Source: Halobacillus halophilus DSM 2266 (GTDB lineage: Bacteria > Bacillota > Bacilli > Bacillales > Halobacillaceae). From it: a stretch of DNA of 64,000 nucleotides. Positions 31,630 through 40,773 of the stretch are shown piece after piece. Where the stretch lies: the NCBI RefSeq assembly GCF_000284515.1, contig NC_017668.1, positions 1-64,000 of the forward strand. The letters are read 5' to 3'. The notes beneath the pieces are model-generated. The model did not search any database. It was not told the DNA's origin and worked only from the letters and a program-made list of their open reading frames with translations. The position numbers were made by a program, and so were the translations under genes. The first letter of the stretch is position 1. Every line of letters starts with the position of its first letter.

Positions 31630-32949
31630 ATGGATGAACAAATATATGATTTGATTGGCATTGGCATTGGTCCTTACAATCTTGGACTGGCCGCATTAGC
31701 AGATCAGGCAGACGATATAGAGGCGGTATTTTTTGAGAGAACGCCCGAATTTATATGGCACCCGGGAATGTTAATCGAAAAGATGGATTTACAAGTTCCA
31801 TTTCTCGCTGATTTGGCGACGTTTGCTGATCCAAAAAGCCCTTATACATTTATGAACTACTTGTATGAGCATGACCGGATGTTCCCATTCTTTTTCCACC
31901 GTCATTTCGAAGTCCCAAGACAGGAATACAACGATTATATGCAATGGGTAGCGAATCAGCTCGGTTCTTTGTACTTCGGACATACGGTGCTTGACATTAT
32001 GGATAAGAAAGATGCCGAGCATCCACATTATGAAGTGATTGTAGAAGAGAAAGCAACAGGTGAAAGAAAATACGTGAAATCGAAACATGTCGTTCTTGGT
32101 ACAGGAAACGAACCTCTCGTATTAGACGGTATGGAGGATCTACCGAATGAAGATGTTCTTCACACCAGCAGATATTTGTTCGAAAAACAAAACCTGCTTA
32201 AAGCAAAGCATGTAACGGTGGTAGGGTCCGGTCAAAGTGCCGTTGAAGTGTTCCTTGATTTATTAGAGGAGCAGGAACGCCAGGATATGAAGTTGACCTT
32301 GTTAACAAGGTCAGGCGGTTTGTTTTCTTTAGATAAAGCTAAATTTGCTCAAGAAGCTTTCACCCCATCCTATGTTGATTATTTTCATAACTTGAGCTTT
32401 GAGCAGCGGGAGCAGACATTAGAAACATTGAAGCCGCTTCGGAATGGAATTGATCCACAAACATTAACTCAGCTTTATACGAAATTGTACCACCGGACAG
32501 CCGGTCAAAGAGACAGTCGGGTTCTAATCCAGCCTATGACGGAAGTTCAGGGAATTAAAGCTGTGGAAGACGGGTATGAACTGTCTTGTAAGCAATGGCA
32601 GGAAGATGTCGATTATACGTATCATTCGGAAAAAGTAGTATTGGCTCTTGGATACAAGCCTCATATTCCATCATGGTTTATGAATCGTTTTAAGGACGCC
32701 ATTGAATGGGAAGGGGAAAACGTATTTAAGGTTACAAGGGATTATCAGCTGGTCTTTAACGATAACCGCAATCACCATTTTTTCACGTTAACCAACCTGG
32801 TCCATTCGCACGGAGCGGGAGCAACAAACCTTGGACTATCTGTGCATCGTAACGTCCATATTATCAATACCATCGCAGGCAGAACGGTATATAAAAATCA
32901 GCAGGACAACACTTTTCAACAGTTTTCCATGAAAGATTTCGAAGGTTGA
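31630..32949 (+). CDS. L-lysine N6-hydroxylase / L-ornithine N5-hydroxylase family (IucD type)
   Basis: A flavin monooxygenase of 439 residues that N-hydroxylates lysine or ornithine, the first step of hydroxamate siderophores. The FAD motif GIGIGPYNLGLAAL is at 10-23, WHPGM near 44 and the NADPH motif VVGSGQSAVEVF near 198; the C-terminal FTLTNLVHSHGAGATNLGLS is typical. No siderophore synthetase or iron uptake gene is nearby, so the partner genes lie elsewhere or the product is used differently. ATG 31630 has GAGGAAGTGA upstream. Confidence 0.85.
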   Translation: MDEQIYDLIGIGIGPYNLGLAALADQADDIEAVFFERTPEFIWHPGMLIEKMDLQVPFLADLATFADPKSPYTFMNYLYEHDRMFPFFFHRHFEVPRQEYNDYMQWVANQLGSLYFGHTVLDIMDKKDAEHPHYEVIVEEKATGERKYVKSKHVVLGTGNEPLVLDGMEDLPNEDVLHTSRYLFEKQNLLKAKHVTVVGSGQSAVEVFLDLLEEQERQDMKLTLLTRSGGLFSLDKAKFAQEAFTPSYVDYFHNLSFEQREQTLETLKPLRNGIDPQTLTQLYTKLYHRTAGQRDSRVLIQPMTEVQGIKAVEDGYELSCKQWQEDVDYTYHSEKVVLALGYKPHIPSWFMNRFKDAIEWEGENVFKVTRDYQLVFNDNRNHHFFTLTNLVHSHGAGATNLGLSVHRNVHIINTIAGRTVYKNQQDNTFQQFSMKDFEG

Positions 32950-32975
32950 TTATCCATTTTTTTGAAGTCGAACAG

Positions 32976-33000
32976 GTTTAACTTTACCCCATACGGGAAG
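32976..33000 (+). promoter_or_regulatory. possible sigma-B promoter of the Gsp18-like gene
   Basis: GTTTAA (32976-32981) matches the sigma-B -35 exactly. GGGAAG (32995-33000) is 13 bases further and matches four of six bases of GGGTAT. The B. subtilis homologue yfkM belongs to the general stress regulon. Confidence 0.45.
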
Positions 33001-33050
33001 ACATCCTATGTGTTAAAAATTAACTATGTCATTCAAGGAGATGATTGAAT

Positions 33051-33563
33051 ATGAGTAAAATCGCTTGTGTCGTAACATCTATGTTTGAAGATGTAGAGTA
33101 TACTAAACCCGTAGATGAGTTTAAAAGTGAAGGTCATGAAGTGACCACTATAGAATGGGAAGCCGGGAAAGAAGTAACAGGTAAGCAGGGCGATGCTACT
33201 GTTAAAATTGACGCTTCCGTCGATGATGTGAAGCCGGAAGATTTTGATGCCCTATTGATTCCCGGAGGATTCTCACCCGATCAATTACGCGGAGATGAAA
33301 AGTTTGTCAAATTCGCTAAACATTTCATGGATGAGAAAAAACCGGTCTTTGCGATCTGCCATGGTCCGCAGCTTTTAATTACTGCTAAGTCCCTGGAAGG
33401 CCGTAAAGCTACAGGTTTCAAATCTATTGCTGTAGATATGGAGTATGCAGGAGTAAACTTCGAAGATAAAGAAGTTGTGGTTTGCGGGAACCAGCTGGTT
33501 ACAAGCCGTAATCCGGATGATATCCCGGCATTTAATCGAGAATCCCTCAAACTCCTAAAATAA
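33051..33563 (+). CDS. DJ-1/PfpI family general stress protein (YfkM-like)
   Basis: A 170-residue protein of the DJ-1/PfpI superfamily, similar to B. subtilis YfkM (Gsp18). The nucleophile elbow reads FAICHGPQLL with the conserved Cys, and LIPGGFSPDQLR carries the conserved glycines and an acidic partner residue. Members act as chaperone, deglycase or protease; the activity cannot be told here. AAGGAGAT precedes ATG 33051; a TTG six bases earlier is less likely. Confidence 0.85.
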   Translation: MSKIACVVTSMFEDVEYTKPVDEFKSEGHEVTTIEWEAGKEVTGKQGDATVKIDASVDDVKPEDFDALLIPGGFSPDQLRGDEKFVKFAKHFMDEKKPVFAICHGPQLLITAKSLEGRKATGFKSIAVDMEYAGVNFEDKEVVVCGNQLVTSRNPDDIPAFNRESLKLLK

Positions 33564-33582
33564 ATATCGTATCACCTTAAAG

Positions 33583-33620
33583 AATAAGTCACGAGGATCT
33601 CTTCCTCGTGACTTATTTTC
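33583..33620. terminator. terminator between the Gsp18-like and PH-domain genes
   Basis: AATAAGTCACGAGGA and TCCTCGTGACTTATT are perfect complements, followed by TTC. It overlaps the end of the convergent PH-domain gene. Confidence 0.85.
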
Positions 33621-34038
33621 TATAGACAGGCAACTCAATTTTTGCCAAAGGACATTTAGCTTCCAATAATTTTTTGAATTTTTTATCATCTTGTGGTACT
33701 GAAATCAAAATCGTTTTATAATGAGACTGGGTGATTGCGATTCTTTTAAAGGTCCAGGCTGGACTGGAGAGGGGATTGTACGTGTAGGAAACAGATTGAA
33801 TTTCAGATAGGGGAATGGTTTTAATAATAGGACCAAACGTCACGATCAATGAGTCTTCGGTGATTTCGTGGTAAGAACGGATGAGTGCCCATAGTAGAGG
33901 GATGGAGACAACAATCATAATGATAAGACCGACCCACCCTTCGGCAAGGCCTTCTGTAAATAGTCCAATTATGCCAAGAGGTATTAAAGCTAAAACGAAC
34001 AGGATAAGAATGGGATTCTTTTTTACGGGGAATTTCAT
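33613..34038 (-). CDS. bacterial PH-domain membrane protein
   Basis: A 141-residue protein with two N-terminal membrane segments (about 10-28 and 35-54) and a C-terminal PH-like beta domain (TEDSLIVTFGPIIKTIPLSE region, 61-80). Such proteins are common in Bacillaceae and lack a known function. ATG 34038 follows GAGGTGA; the longer frame upstream has no site and would add a residue stretch not seen in the family. Confidence 0.65.
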   Translation of the reverse strand: MKFPVKKNPILILFVLALIPLGIIGLFTEGLAEGWVGLIIMIVVSIPLLWALIRSYHEITEDSLIVTFGPIIKTIPLSEIQSVSYTYNPLSSPAWTFKRIAITQSHYKTILISVPQDDKKFKKLLEAKCPLAKIELPVYRK

Positions 34039-34110
34039 ATAGATCACCTCTGTTAAGAGTATAGCACTAACAAACAGCTGTACATAAGTGAGAGATGAAG
34101 GAGGAAGTCG

Positions 34111-34878
34111 ATGATTGTTAATGAACAGGAACACCATTTTTTAATGATTGAACAACATGAACACGCTAAGATTTCTGGGCAGATCGTACGAAACTGGAAG
34201 AAAGATTTTTTGCTCCGTTCCAAACTTAGAGAAGAAGCGGACTGGGCGGTTTCCCAGCATGACCGCGCGTGGATTCCTCTGGATAAAGATCCAATATGGA
34301 ATGAAGAAAAAAATAGACCTTACTCGTTTATAGACTATCCCCTCACTGAGAAACTTGAGGCTTATCAGCGAGGTATCGAGGAGGCTGCTGATCAGTCTCT
34401 GTATGCCGGGATGCTCTGCAGCATGCACTATCAATCTTTTTTTTCGGAGGATAGTGAGGATCCTGAGATTCGTGCTTTTTTAGCGGATGAAAAGGAGAGA
34501 CAAAAGAACTTATACCAGGCAATGAAGAGGGATATTCCTAAGGATATTTATCAGCTCCATTTTGAAAGGCTTCAATTTTGTGATGACCTTTCTCTGTATA
34601 TCTGCATGCAGGAGCCTGGTATTTCTAAGGAGGAGGAAGTATCCTGGTTTAAAAATGGATTCAGGCAGTCCTTCGATTTTGCTCCTGGCGGCATCATGCC
34701 GCATTGGGTAGACGAAAAACAGGTATCTTTAAGGCCTTTTCCTCTCGAGTATTCATTTGAAGTACAGATTCCTTACCGTATGGTTTCAAAGGAGGATATT
34801 GAGAAGAAAGGATTAAAAGAAGCTTACCATCAGACAGAAATCAACCATAGAGTGGTTGCTTTTGTTCCTTCTGATTAA
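34111..34878 (+). CDS. DUF3891 family protein
   Basis: A 255-residue soluble protein. The opening (HHFLMIEQHEHAKISGQIVRNW) with paired histidines and HDRAWIPLDKDP near 50 match my memory of DUF3891, whose members have an HD-like alpha-helical look and unknown function. The His and Asp residues might bind metal. GGAGGAAG precedes ATG 34111. It is not linked in operon with its divergent neighbour. Confidence 0.7.
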   Translation: MIVNEQEHHFLMIEQHEHAKISGQIVRNWKKDFLLRSKLREEADWAVSQHDRAWIPLDKDPIWNEEKNRPYSFIDYPLTEKLEAYQRGIEEAADQSLYAGMLCSMHYQSFFSEDSEDPEIRAFLADEKERQKNLYQAMKRDIPKDIYQLHFERLQFCDDLSLYICMQEPGISKEEEVSWFKNGFRQSFDFAPGGIMPHWVDEKQVSLRPFPLEYSFEVQIPYRMVSKEDIEKKGLKEAYHQTEINHRVVAFVPSD

Positions 34879-34892
34879 AGTAAGCTTTTAAA

Positions 34893-34942
34893 TTCCGCTT
34901 TCAGACAGCCTAAGATATCTCTGCTCCCTGTCTGGAGCGGAA
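34893..34942. terminator. hairpin between DUF3891 gene and yaaH
   Basis: TTCCGC and AGACAG pair with CTGTCT and GCGGAA around a long loop. T runs are poor on both sides, so termination is uncertain. Confidence 0.35.
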
Positions 34943-34946
34943 ATAA

Positions 34947-36236
34947 TTATTGGTTTTTTTCTACATTGAATTGACTACTTAGGAGCAGCCAATTTTGAGG
35001 AAAGGACAATCCCAGTTTCCAATAGCTGATTCCTCTTAATCCTCGATTTTTAATAAGGTCGAACTTTTGTTGAATTGACCTTGCGTCTTCAAACCATACT
35101 TCATGTTCACTTCCAGACGCATCTGTATAAGTGAAAAAGGGAGCTTGTTCTTCCTGATCATAAGATATATTCACATTATTTTCCCGTGCAATCTGAATGG
35201 CTCTTTGCGGGCTTACAGCTTTGGCGAACTCTCCTCCTGGTTCATAAGGCAGAGTCCAATCATAGCCGTATAGATTCTGGCCTAACAGAATTTTATCAGC
35301 AGGCATTTCGGTCAAAGCGTAATCGACGACTTCTGTAACAGGTCCTATAGGTGAGACCGCTCGAGGAGGTCCCCCACTGTAGCCCCATTCATATGTCATC
35401 AGCACAACAAAATCTGCAATTTCCCCATGTGCTTTGTAATCATGTGCTTCATACCACAGGCCTTGTTGATCGGCACTCGTTTTAGGAGCAAGGGCTGTAG
35501 ACATAAGAAGCCCCTCGGCCGATAGACGCTCTTTCGCTTTTCTTAGAAACTGGTTATAATTTTCTTTTAATTCCGGAGGCAGAAATTCCATATCAAAATG
35601 AACGTCACGAAATCCGATTTCACGGGTCGTCTGGATAATATTATCGAGCAAAGTATTTTGCAGATCTTCATTCGTTAAAATTGTCCGGCCTAATTCTGCG
35701 CTGAATCCATCTTCAGCTAGATTTGTGACGACCATCATTAAAGAAGCGTCATTGTTATCAGCAATGGCTTTAAAATCATCCAGAGGAGGAGCTTTCAGGG
35801 AACCATCAGGTTGAATTTCATAACTGAACGGTGCTAAGTAAGAAAGTAAAGGTGCCCGGTTTTCTGCAGAAGACTGTAAAGTGTCCGAAACTTCTCCGCC
35901 GAAAGGTTCAATATAAGCATTTGTTGAAGTGTTAACAGGTGGTTGTTCCGGAATGTATAATCGAAAACCCGGCTGAAGAGGCTGGTTCACTTGTAGGTTG
36001 TTAACTCGAGCGAGTTCTTCAGCTGTTGTTCCAAACCGCCTGGCAATGGAATATAAACTGTCGCCGGGCTGGACAAAATAAAACTGACCAACAATAGGGA
36101 TCACGATTGCCTGCCCTACAACCAGATCACCCGGGGTTTCCAGTTCGTTTGCATCAATGATCGCATTTGGCGTACTATCATAGAGGTTAGCTATCGAAAA
36201 TACAGACTCCCCTGATTGGACCACGTGGATCTGCAT
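34947..36236 (-). CDS. yaaH: spore peptidoglycan hydrolase YaaH (LysM + GH18)
   Basis: A spore cortex-lytic enzyme of the SleL/YaaH type. The 429-residue protein starts with two LysM domains (about 1-47 and 51-95; VQSGESVFSIANLY, VQPGDSLYSIARRF) that hold peptidoglycan, followed by a GH18 barrel. The catalytic motif DVHFDMEFL supplies the general acid Glu. There is no signal peptide, as known for YaaH, which reaches the spore coat from the mother cell. ATG 36236 follows AAAGGAGTGA. Upstream is a sigma-E promoter. Confidence 0.93.
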   Translation of the reverse strand: MQIHVVQSGESVFSIANLYDSTPNAIIDANELETPGDLVVGQAIVIPIVGQFYFVQPGDSLYSIARRFGTTAEELARVNNLQVNQPLQPGFRLYIPEQPPVNTSTNAYIEPFGGEVSDTLQSSAENRAPLLSYLAPFSYEIQPDGSLKAPPLDDFKAIADNNDASLMMVVTNLAEDGFSAELGRTILTNEDLQNTLLDNIIQTTREIGFRDVHFDMEFLPPELKENYNQFLRKAKERLSAEGLLMSTALAPKTSADQQGLWYEAHDYKAHGEIADFVVLMTYEWGYSGGPPRAVSPIGPVTEVVDYALTEMPADKILLGQNLYGYDWTLPYEPGGEFAKAVSPQRAIQIARENNVNISYDQEEQAPFFTYTDASGSEHEVWFEDARSIQQKFDLIKNRGLRGISYWKLGLSFPQNWLLLSSQFNVEKNQ

Positions 36237-36263
36237 GTAAATCACTCCTTTCTCATCTTTATA

Positions 36264-36292
36264 AATGTATGAGAAGGAAAAGGGGAATAACA
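36264..36292 (-). promoter_or_regulatory. sigma-E promoter of yaaH
   Basis: On the minus strand CATACATT (36271-36264) equals the sigma-E -10 consensus, and TGTTATT (36292-36286) is 14 bases upstream, the usual spacing. The B. subtilis gene is sigma-E dependent. Confidence 0.7.
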
Positions 36293-36305
36293 CTTACATT
36301 TTTAG

Positions 36306-36794
<489 letters not shown>

Positions 36795-36813
36795 TCATTT
36801 TTTAAAAAAGGGA

Positions 36814-36842
36814 TTGCATTATTCGTTATGCCTCGATATAAT
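36814..36842 (+). promoter_or_regulatory. promoter of the SRP RNA gene
   Basis: TTGCAT (36814-36819) and the exact TATAAT (36837-36842) are 17 bases apart, about eight bases before the RNA 5' end. Confidence 0.85.
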
Positions 36843-36849
36843 AGTAATG

Positions 36850-37117
36850 TCGTGCTAAGCGGGGAGGTAGCGGTGCCCTATACTCGCAATCCGCTATAGC
36901 GAGGCCGAATTCCCACCCGAGGTGGCAAGGTCTCAAGGCCTGCCTCATGTGAGTGGTGTTGACATTCAGGTCCTGCGCAACGAGAACCAGTGAACCCTGT
37001 CAGGTCCGGAAGGAAGCAGCAGTAAGCTGATCATCTCGTGTGCCGCGGGAGTGCCTGGATAGAGCCACAACCATGAGTAACGCTTGGGGCCTCGCCATCG
37101 AAGGTGGGTGCACGGCA
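36850..37117 (+). ncRNA. scr: signal recognition particle RNA (large, scRNA type)
   Basis: The RNA of the protein export particle, in the long Bacillus form with an Alu domain. The 5' part CGTGCTAAGCGGGGAGGTAG and the 3' GTGCACGGC pair at the base. The tip of the S domain reads GGTCCGGAAGGAAGCAGC, containing the GGAA tetraloop bound by Ffh. About 268 bases, as in B. subtilis. Ends are approximate to a few bases. Confidence 0.95.
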
Positions 37118-37137
37118 TTACATAAAGAATTACCCAG

Positions 37138-37175
37138 AAAGCTGTTATGATATTATGTCATAACAGCTTTTTTTA
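37138..37175 (+). terminator. terminator after SRP RNA
   Basis: AAAGCTGTTATGA pairs perfectly with TCATAACAGCTTT and is followed by T residues. Confidence 0.92.
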
Positions 37176-37176
37176 T

Positions 37177-37695
37177 AGGTTCTGTTAAACGTGGTTATGT
37201 TATTTCAAAAGGGACTTATTAAACTAAAGGGCCGGATTGTGGAAGACTCAGTTTCGAGATAAATTGGGTCCGTTACTGATATAGAGAGGGGATGGCTACG
37301 GAAACCGAGCCACGTGAGAATAACGGACCCTTTTCAAGAGAGAAGGTTCTCCTCCTAAATAGGTTCTAAAATGCTTCCATAACAAGCTCTTTCACATCAT
37401 TCTAGCATGAAAATAACCTCATCACCCCATGCTTTTTCTCATCAAACAAATAGAGTGTTAGGTGGTTTCGAGTATCAGATTCGGCCAGGTCCGGAGGGGA
37501 ACGGGGAGACTCCTGTGGGATAAACATGATCGGTGAGACCCCGGAAAGCGTTAGCTTGAGGAGGCTCAGCACATGCCCACGGAAAGCGAGTCGTTCCCCG
37601 CAGGACCTAACTCTCTCACGAGATATCTCGAAACTGAGTCTTCGAGTAATGGGAGCTTAACTGCAAGATCAACACTGAGGGTTAACTGAGCCTTC
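37177..37695. repeat. intergenic inverted-repeat element, copy B
   Basis: The inner inverted repeat is perfect: AAGACTCAGTTTCGAGATA (37243-37261) and its complement at 37624-37642. The right module (37499-37607) is intact, but the left one is reduced to a short remnant (GGCTACGGAAACCGAGCCACG near 37294-37314) before GGACCC. The outer ends, AGGTTCTGTTAAAC (37177) and GGTTAACTGAGCCT near 37680, are imperfect inverted repeats. It fills the gap between the SRP RNA terminator and dnaX. Confidence 0.85.
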
Positions 37696-37794
37696 TTATA
37701 TAGGAAATATCTTAAACACTCAAATGTCTAAGGTTCACATCCAAACCTCCAATCAGGTATAATGGAGAAGAGACTAAAAAGGGAGAACGGTTAT

Positions 37795-39519
37795 ATGAGC
37801 TATCAGGCTTTGTATCGTGTCTGGCGCCCGAAAAACTTCGAAGATGTAGTTGGACAAACTCATATTACACGCACATTGCAAAATGCCATTGAGCAGGATA
37901 AGTTTTCTCATGCTTATTTATTCTCAGGGCCTCGTGGTACAGGAAAGACCAGTGCTGCGAAAATTTTTGCTAAAGCGGTTAACTGCGAACGTTCCCCTGC
38001 CAAGGAACCGTGCAATGAGTGTTCAGCATGTCTAGGCATACAAGATGGATCCATATCCGATGTCATTGAAATTGACGCCGCTTCTAACAACGGAGTGGAA
38101 CAAATTCGGGAGATCCGGGATAAGGTCAAATATGCCCCCAGTGCGGTAACTTACAAAGTATATATTATTGATGAAGTTCACATGCTTTCCATGGGAGCTT
38201 TTAATGCGCTGCTAAAGACATTGGAAGAACCTCCTCAGCATGTCATATTTATTTTAGCAACAACAGAACCCCATAAAATTCCTTTAACAATCATATCGCG
38301 CTGTCAGCGTTTCGATTTTAAACGGATTTCACAAAAAGCGATGGTTGAGCGTATGCAAGGGATAACAGCTTCCGAACAGATCTCGATTGCTGAAGAAGCA
38401 TTAGAGATCGTAGCTCTTACGGCGGAAGGCGGAATGAGGGACGCCTTAAGTCTGCTTGACCAAGCTGTCTCTTATAGTGAAGAGGAAGTAACGATTGAAG
38501 ATGTGCTTGCCGTTACAGGAGCGGTATCTCAAGGCAGACTGGCAGAGGTCGTTCAGGCGCTGCATGACCATGAAGTAAAAGATGCGTTAGAAGCTGTGGA
38601 TGATTTGATTCAGCAAGGAAAGGATCCTGGACGCTTCGTTTTTGATTTGATCTACTATTTGAGGGATATACTGCTCTTTCAAAGTGCTCCAGATTTGGCG
38701 CATAACTTAGAACGAGCGCTACCTGATGATACATTTCGTAAATTGTCCGGAGAACTTTCCGCTTATTGGATACAGAAGGCGATCCGTGAACTGAACCAGT
38801 GTCAGCAAGAAATGAAATGGACCACAAGTCCAAAAGTATTTATAGAGATTGCTCTACTTAATATGGTAGAAGTAAAACCGGAAGCGGCACCTGCCTCTGC
38901 ACCTGCTCAGGATTCTGAAAGCGTCAGGGAACTCTCAAAGAAACTGAATGAACTTGAGAAGGAATTAAGTTCACTTAAGCAAAAAGGAGTACAGTCTCAG
39001 CAGGAGCAGACTCCTCAAAAACCAAAGCGCACACCTGCAAAATCCGGCAGGAGAAGTTATAATGTTCCATATGAGCGAATCCGCCAAGTTTTAAATGAAG
39101 CATCTAAAGAAGAAATTAAGAAGGTCCAAAACCGGTGGGCGGACTTTATGGAAGCTTTAAAACAAAGTAACGCTCCAGCTCATGCCACATTGTTGAACAG
39201 TAAACCAAGAGCTGCCTCTCCTAAAGCGCTCGTATTAGCATTCAGGTACGATATTCACTGTTCTTTAGCACTTGAGCATCAGAAAACGATTGAACCCCTG
39301 CTCACAGAATTTACAGGGAAGCCGTTAGCCATCATTCCTATTCCTGAGGCCAACTGGCAGGAAGTCCGGGAAGAATTTGTGCAAAAGCAAAAAGCGGCAC
39401 CGGGCGAAGGAAATGAGGAAGGTGTGGAGACAGAAGGAGAATCTTCTCAAGAAGAGGACCCCCTTGTCTCAGAGGCACGCAAGCTTGTTGGTGATGATTT
39501 AATAGAAATACAAGACTAA
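37795..39519 (+). CDS. dnaX: DNA polymerase III subunits tau/gamma
   Basis: The clamp-loader ATPase that also ties polymerase and helicase together. The 574-residue protein has an AAA+ domain with Walker A GPRGTGKTSA near 41-50, a four-Cys zinc site (CERSPAKEPCNECSAC), Walker B IIDEVHML near 125 and the SRC motif. A linker with a coiled coil (LSKKLNELEKELSSLKQ) and a C-terminal tau domain follow. GGGAGAA precedes ATG 37795; the longer frame from 37762 lacks a site. First gene of the dnaX-ebfC-recR operon. Confidence 0.96.
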   Translation: MSYQALYRVWRPKNFEDVVGQTHITRTLQNAIEQDKFSHAYLFSGPRGTGKTSAAKIFAKAVNCERSPAKEPCNECSACLGIQDGSISDVIEIDAASNNGVEQIREIRDKVKYAPSAVTYKVYIIDEVHMLSMGAFNALLKTLEEPPQHVIFILATTEPHKIPLTIISRCQRFDFKRISQKAMVERMQGITASEQISIAEEALEIVALTAEGGMRDALSLLDQAVSYSEEEVTIEDVLAVTGAVSQGRLAEVVQALHDHEVKDALEAVDDLIQQGKDPGRFVFDLIYYLRDILLFQSAPDLAHNLERALPDDTFRKLSGELSAYWIQKAIRELNQCQQEMKWTTSPKVFIEIALLNMVEVKPEAAPASAPAQDSESVRELSKKLNELEKELSSLKQKGVQSQQEQTPQKPKRTPAKSGRRSYNVPYERIRQVLNEASKEEIKKVQNRWADFMEALKQSNAPAHATLLNSKPRAASPKALVLAFRYDIHCSLALEHQKTIEPLLTEFTGKPLAIIPIPEANWQEVREEFVQKQKAAPGEGNEEGVETEGESSQEEDPLVSEARKLVGDDLIEIQD

Positions 39520-39546
39520 GTTGATTATATTTAAGGAGGAATTGCC

Positions 39547-39864
39547 ATGCGTGGTGGAGGAAACATGAACAATATGATGAAGCAAATGCAGAAAATGCAG
39601 AAGAAAATGATGAAAGCTCAGGAAGAGCTCTATGAGATGACGTTTGAGTCTTCTGCAGGCGGAGGAATGGTTAAAGTAACAGCTAATGGTAAAAAAGAAA
39701 TTACGGACATTTCTATCAACGAAGAAGTGGTCGATCCTGACGATGTAGAAATGCTTCAGGATTTGATTATTACGGCAACCAACGATGTTATTAAACAAGT
39801 GGATGATAAAACCAACGATACAATGGGTGAATTCACGAAAGGTATGCCTGGAGGAATGTTCTAG
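39547..39864 (+). CDS. yaaK: nucleoid-associated protein YaaK (EbfC/YbaB)
   Basis: A small DNA-binding dimer of the YbaB/EbfC family, 105 residues. The Met-rich helix [21 protein letters not shown] (here 7-27; given by position) and [13 protein letters not shown] are typical. It lies between dnaX and recR as in nearly all Bacillota. AAGGAGGAA precedes ATG 39547. Confidence 0.93.
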   Translation: MRGGGNMNNMMKQMQKMQKKMMKAQEELYEMTFESSAGGGMVKVTANGKKEITDISINEEVVDPDDVEMLQDLIITATNDVIKQVDDKTNDTMGEFTKGMPGGMF

Positions 39865-39875
39865 GAGGAGTATTC

Positions 39876-40472
39876 ATGTATTATCCTGAACCGATATCAA
39901 AACTGATCGACAGTTTTACAAAGCTGCCAGGGATCGGCCCTAAGACGGCTGTCCGTCTGGCTTTTTTTGTCTTAGAAATGGAAGAAGATGACGTGCTGGA
40001 TTTCGCGAAGTCATTAGTAAATGCAAAACGAGAGCTTACACACTGCTCTACTTGCGGTCATATTACAGACCAGGACCCTTGTTCGATCTGCCAGGATGAA
40101 TCCAGAGATCAAACCCTTATCTGCGTAGTTCAGGATCCTAAAGATGTCATAGCCATGGAGAAGATGAGAGAATTCGGCGGAAAATACCATGTGCTGCATG
40201 GAGCTATTTCTCCTATGGATGGCATTGGGCCTGAAGATATTAATGTAGAAAGTCTCATTAATCGGTTAAAAGATGAAGGGATTGAAGAATTAATTCTCGC
40301 TACCAATCCGAATATAGAGGGAGAAGCTACAGCGATGTATATATCCCGGTTAGTTAAGCCTTCTGGAATACGTATGACAAGAATTGCTCATGGACTTCCG
40401 GTAGGAGGAGACTTGGAATATGCAGATGAAGTAACCTTGTCCAAGGCTCTTGAAGGAAGAAGAGAACTGTGA
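39876..40472 (+). CDS. recR: recombination protein RecR
   Basis: Acts with RecF (encoded at 3.6 kb) and RecO in RecA loading at gaps. The 198-residue protein has a helix-hairpin-helix ([15 protein letters not shown]), a four-Cys zinc finger ([16 protein letters not shown], near 54-69) and a TOPRIM domain ([11 protein letters not shown] onward). AGGAGGAG precedes ATG 39876, directly after yaaK. Confidence 0.97.
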   Translation: MYYPEPISKLIDSFTKLPGIGPKTAVRLAFFVLEMEEDDVLDFAKSLVNAKRELTHCSTCGHITDQDPCSICQDESRDQTLICVVQDPKDVIAMEKMREFGGKYHVLHGAISPMDGIGPEDINVESLINRLKDEGIEELILATNPNIEGEATAMYISRLVKPSGIRMTRIAHGLPVGGDLEYADEVTLSKALEGRREL

Positions 40473-40486
40473 TGAAGGTGGTTGCC

Positions 40487-40702
40487 ATGTTTCGTAGAAA
40501 AAAAGGAAGAGTTAAAGATATGGACCAGCAGCTCCTCATGAACATTAGGCAATTAAAAAAGGAATGGGAAAACCTGAACAGTATTATTGACCAAAGTATT
40601 GAACCAACCGAAGAGGGTTTGAAAGAACTCGCCCTTACTAAATCGAAATACTTATATCTTCTTAGGGAAGCTCGCCACCGCGGTCTCAATGCACTTTCTT
40701 AA
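40487..40702 (+). CDS. yaaL: YaaL family protein (DUF2508)
   Basis: A 71-residue, mostly helical protein of unknown function found between recR and bofA in Bacillus. The end SKYLYLLREARHRG is the family hallmark. Two starts exist: ATG 40469, overlapping the recR stop, and ATG 40487, which follows AAGGTGG and gives the usual MFRRKK opening; I chose the latter. It is the last gene before a strong terminator. Confidence 0.82.
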   Translation: MFRRKKGRVKDMDQQLLMNIRQLKKEWENLNSIIDQSIEPTEEGLKELALTKSKYLYLLREARHRGLNALS

Positions 40703-40711
40703 CTGTTCTAC

Positions 40712-40740
40712 TCATAACCCCCTGTCCAGACTCATAGATT
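40712..40740 (+). promoter_or_regulatory. predicted sigma-E promoter of bofA, inside the terminator
   Basis: TCATAAC (40712-40718) and CATAGATT (40733-40740) are 14 bases apart; the second differs by one base from the sigma-E -10 CATACATT. The start of transcription would fall near 40747, past the left arm of the terminator (40717-40729). bofA is a sigma-E gene in B. subtilis. Confidence 0.55.
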
Positions 40741-40773
40741 GTAGAGAGTCATAATTGGACAGGGGGTTTTTTT
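40717..40773 (+). terminator. terminator after yaaL that also holds the bofA ribosome site
   Basis: AACCCCCTGTCCA (40717-40729) and TGGACAGGGGGTT (40756-40768) are perfect complements; ACTC/GAGT can extend inward. Seven T residues end directly at the bofA ATG (40774). The only ribosome binding sequence for bofA, AGGGGG (40761-40766), is the right arm, so read-through RNA would hide it. Confidence 0.85.
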
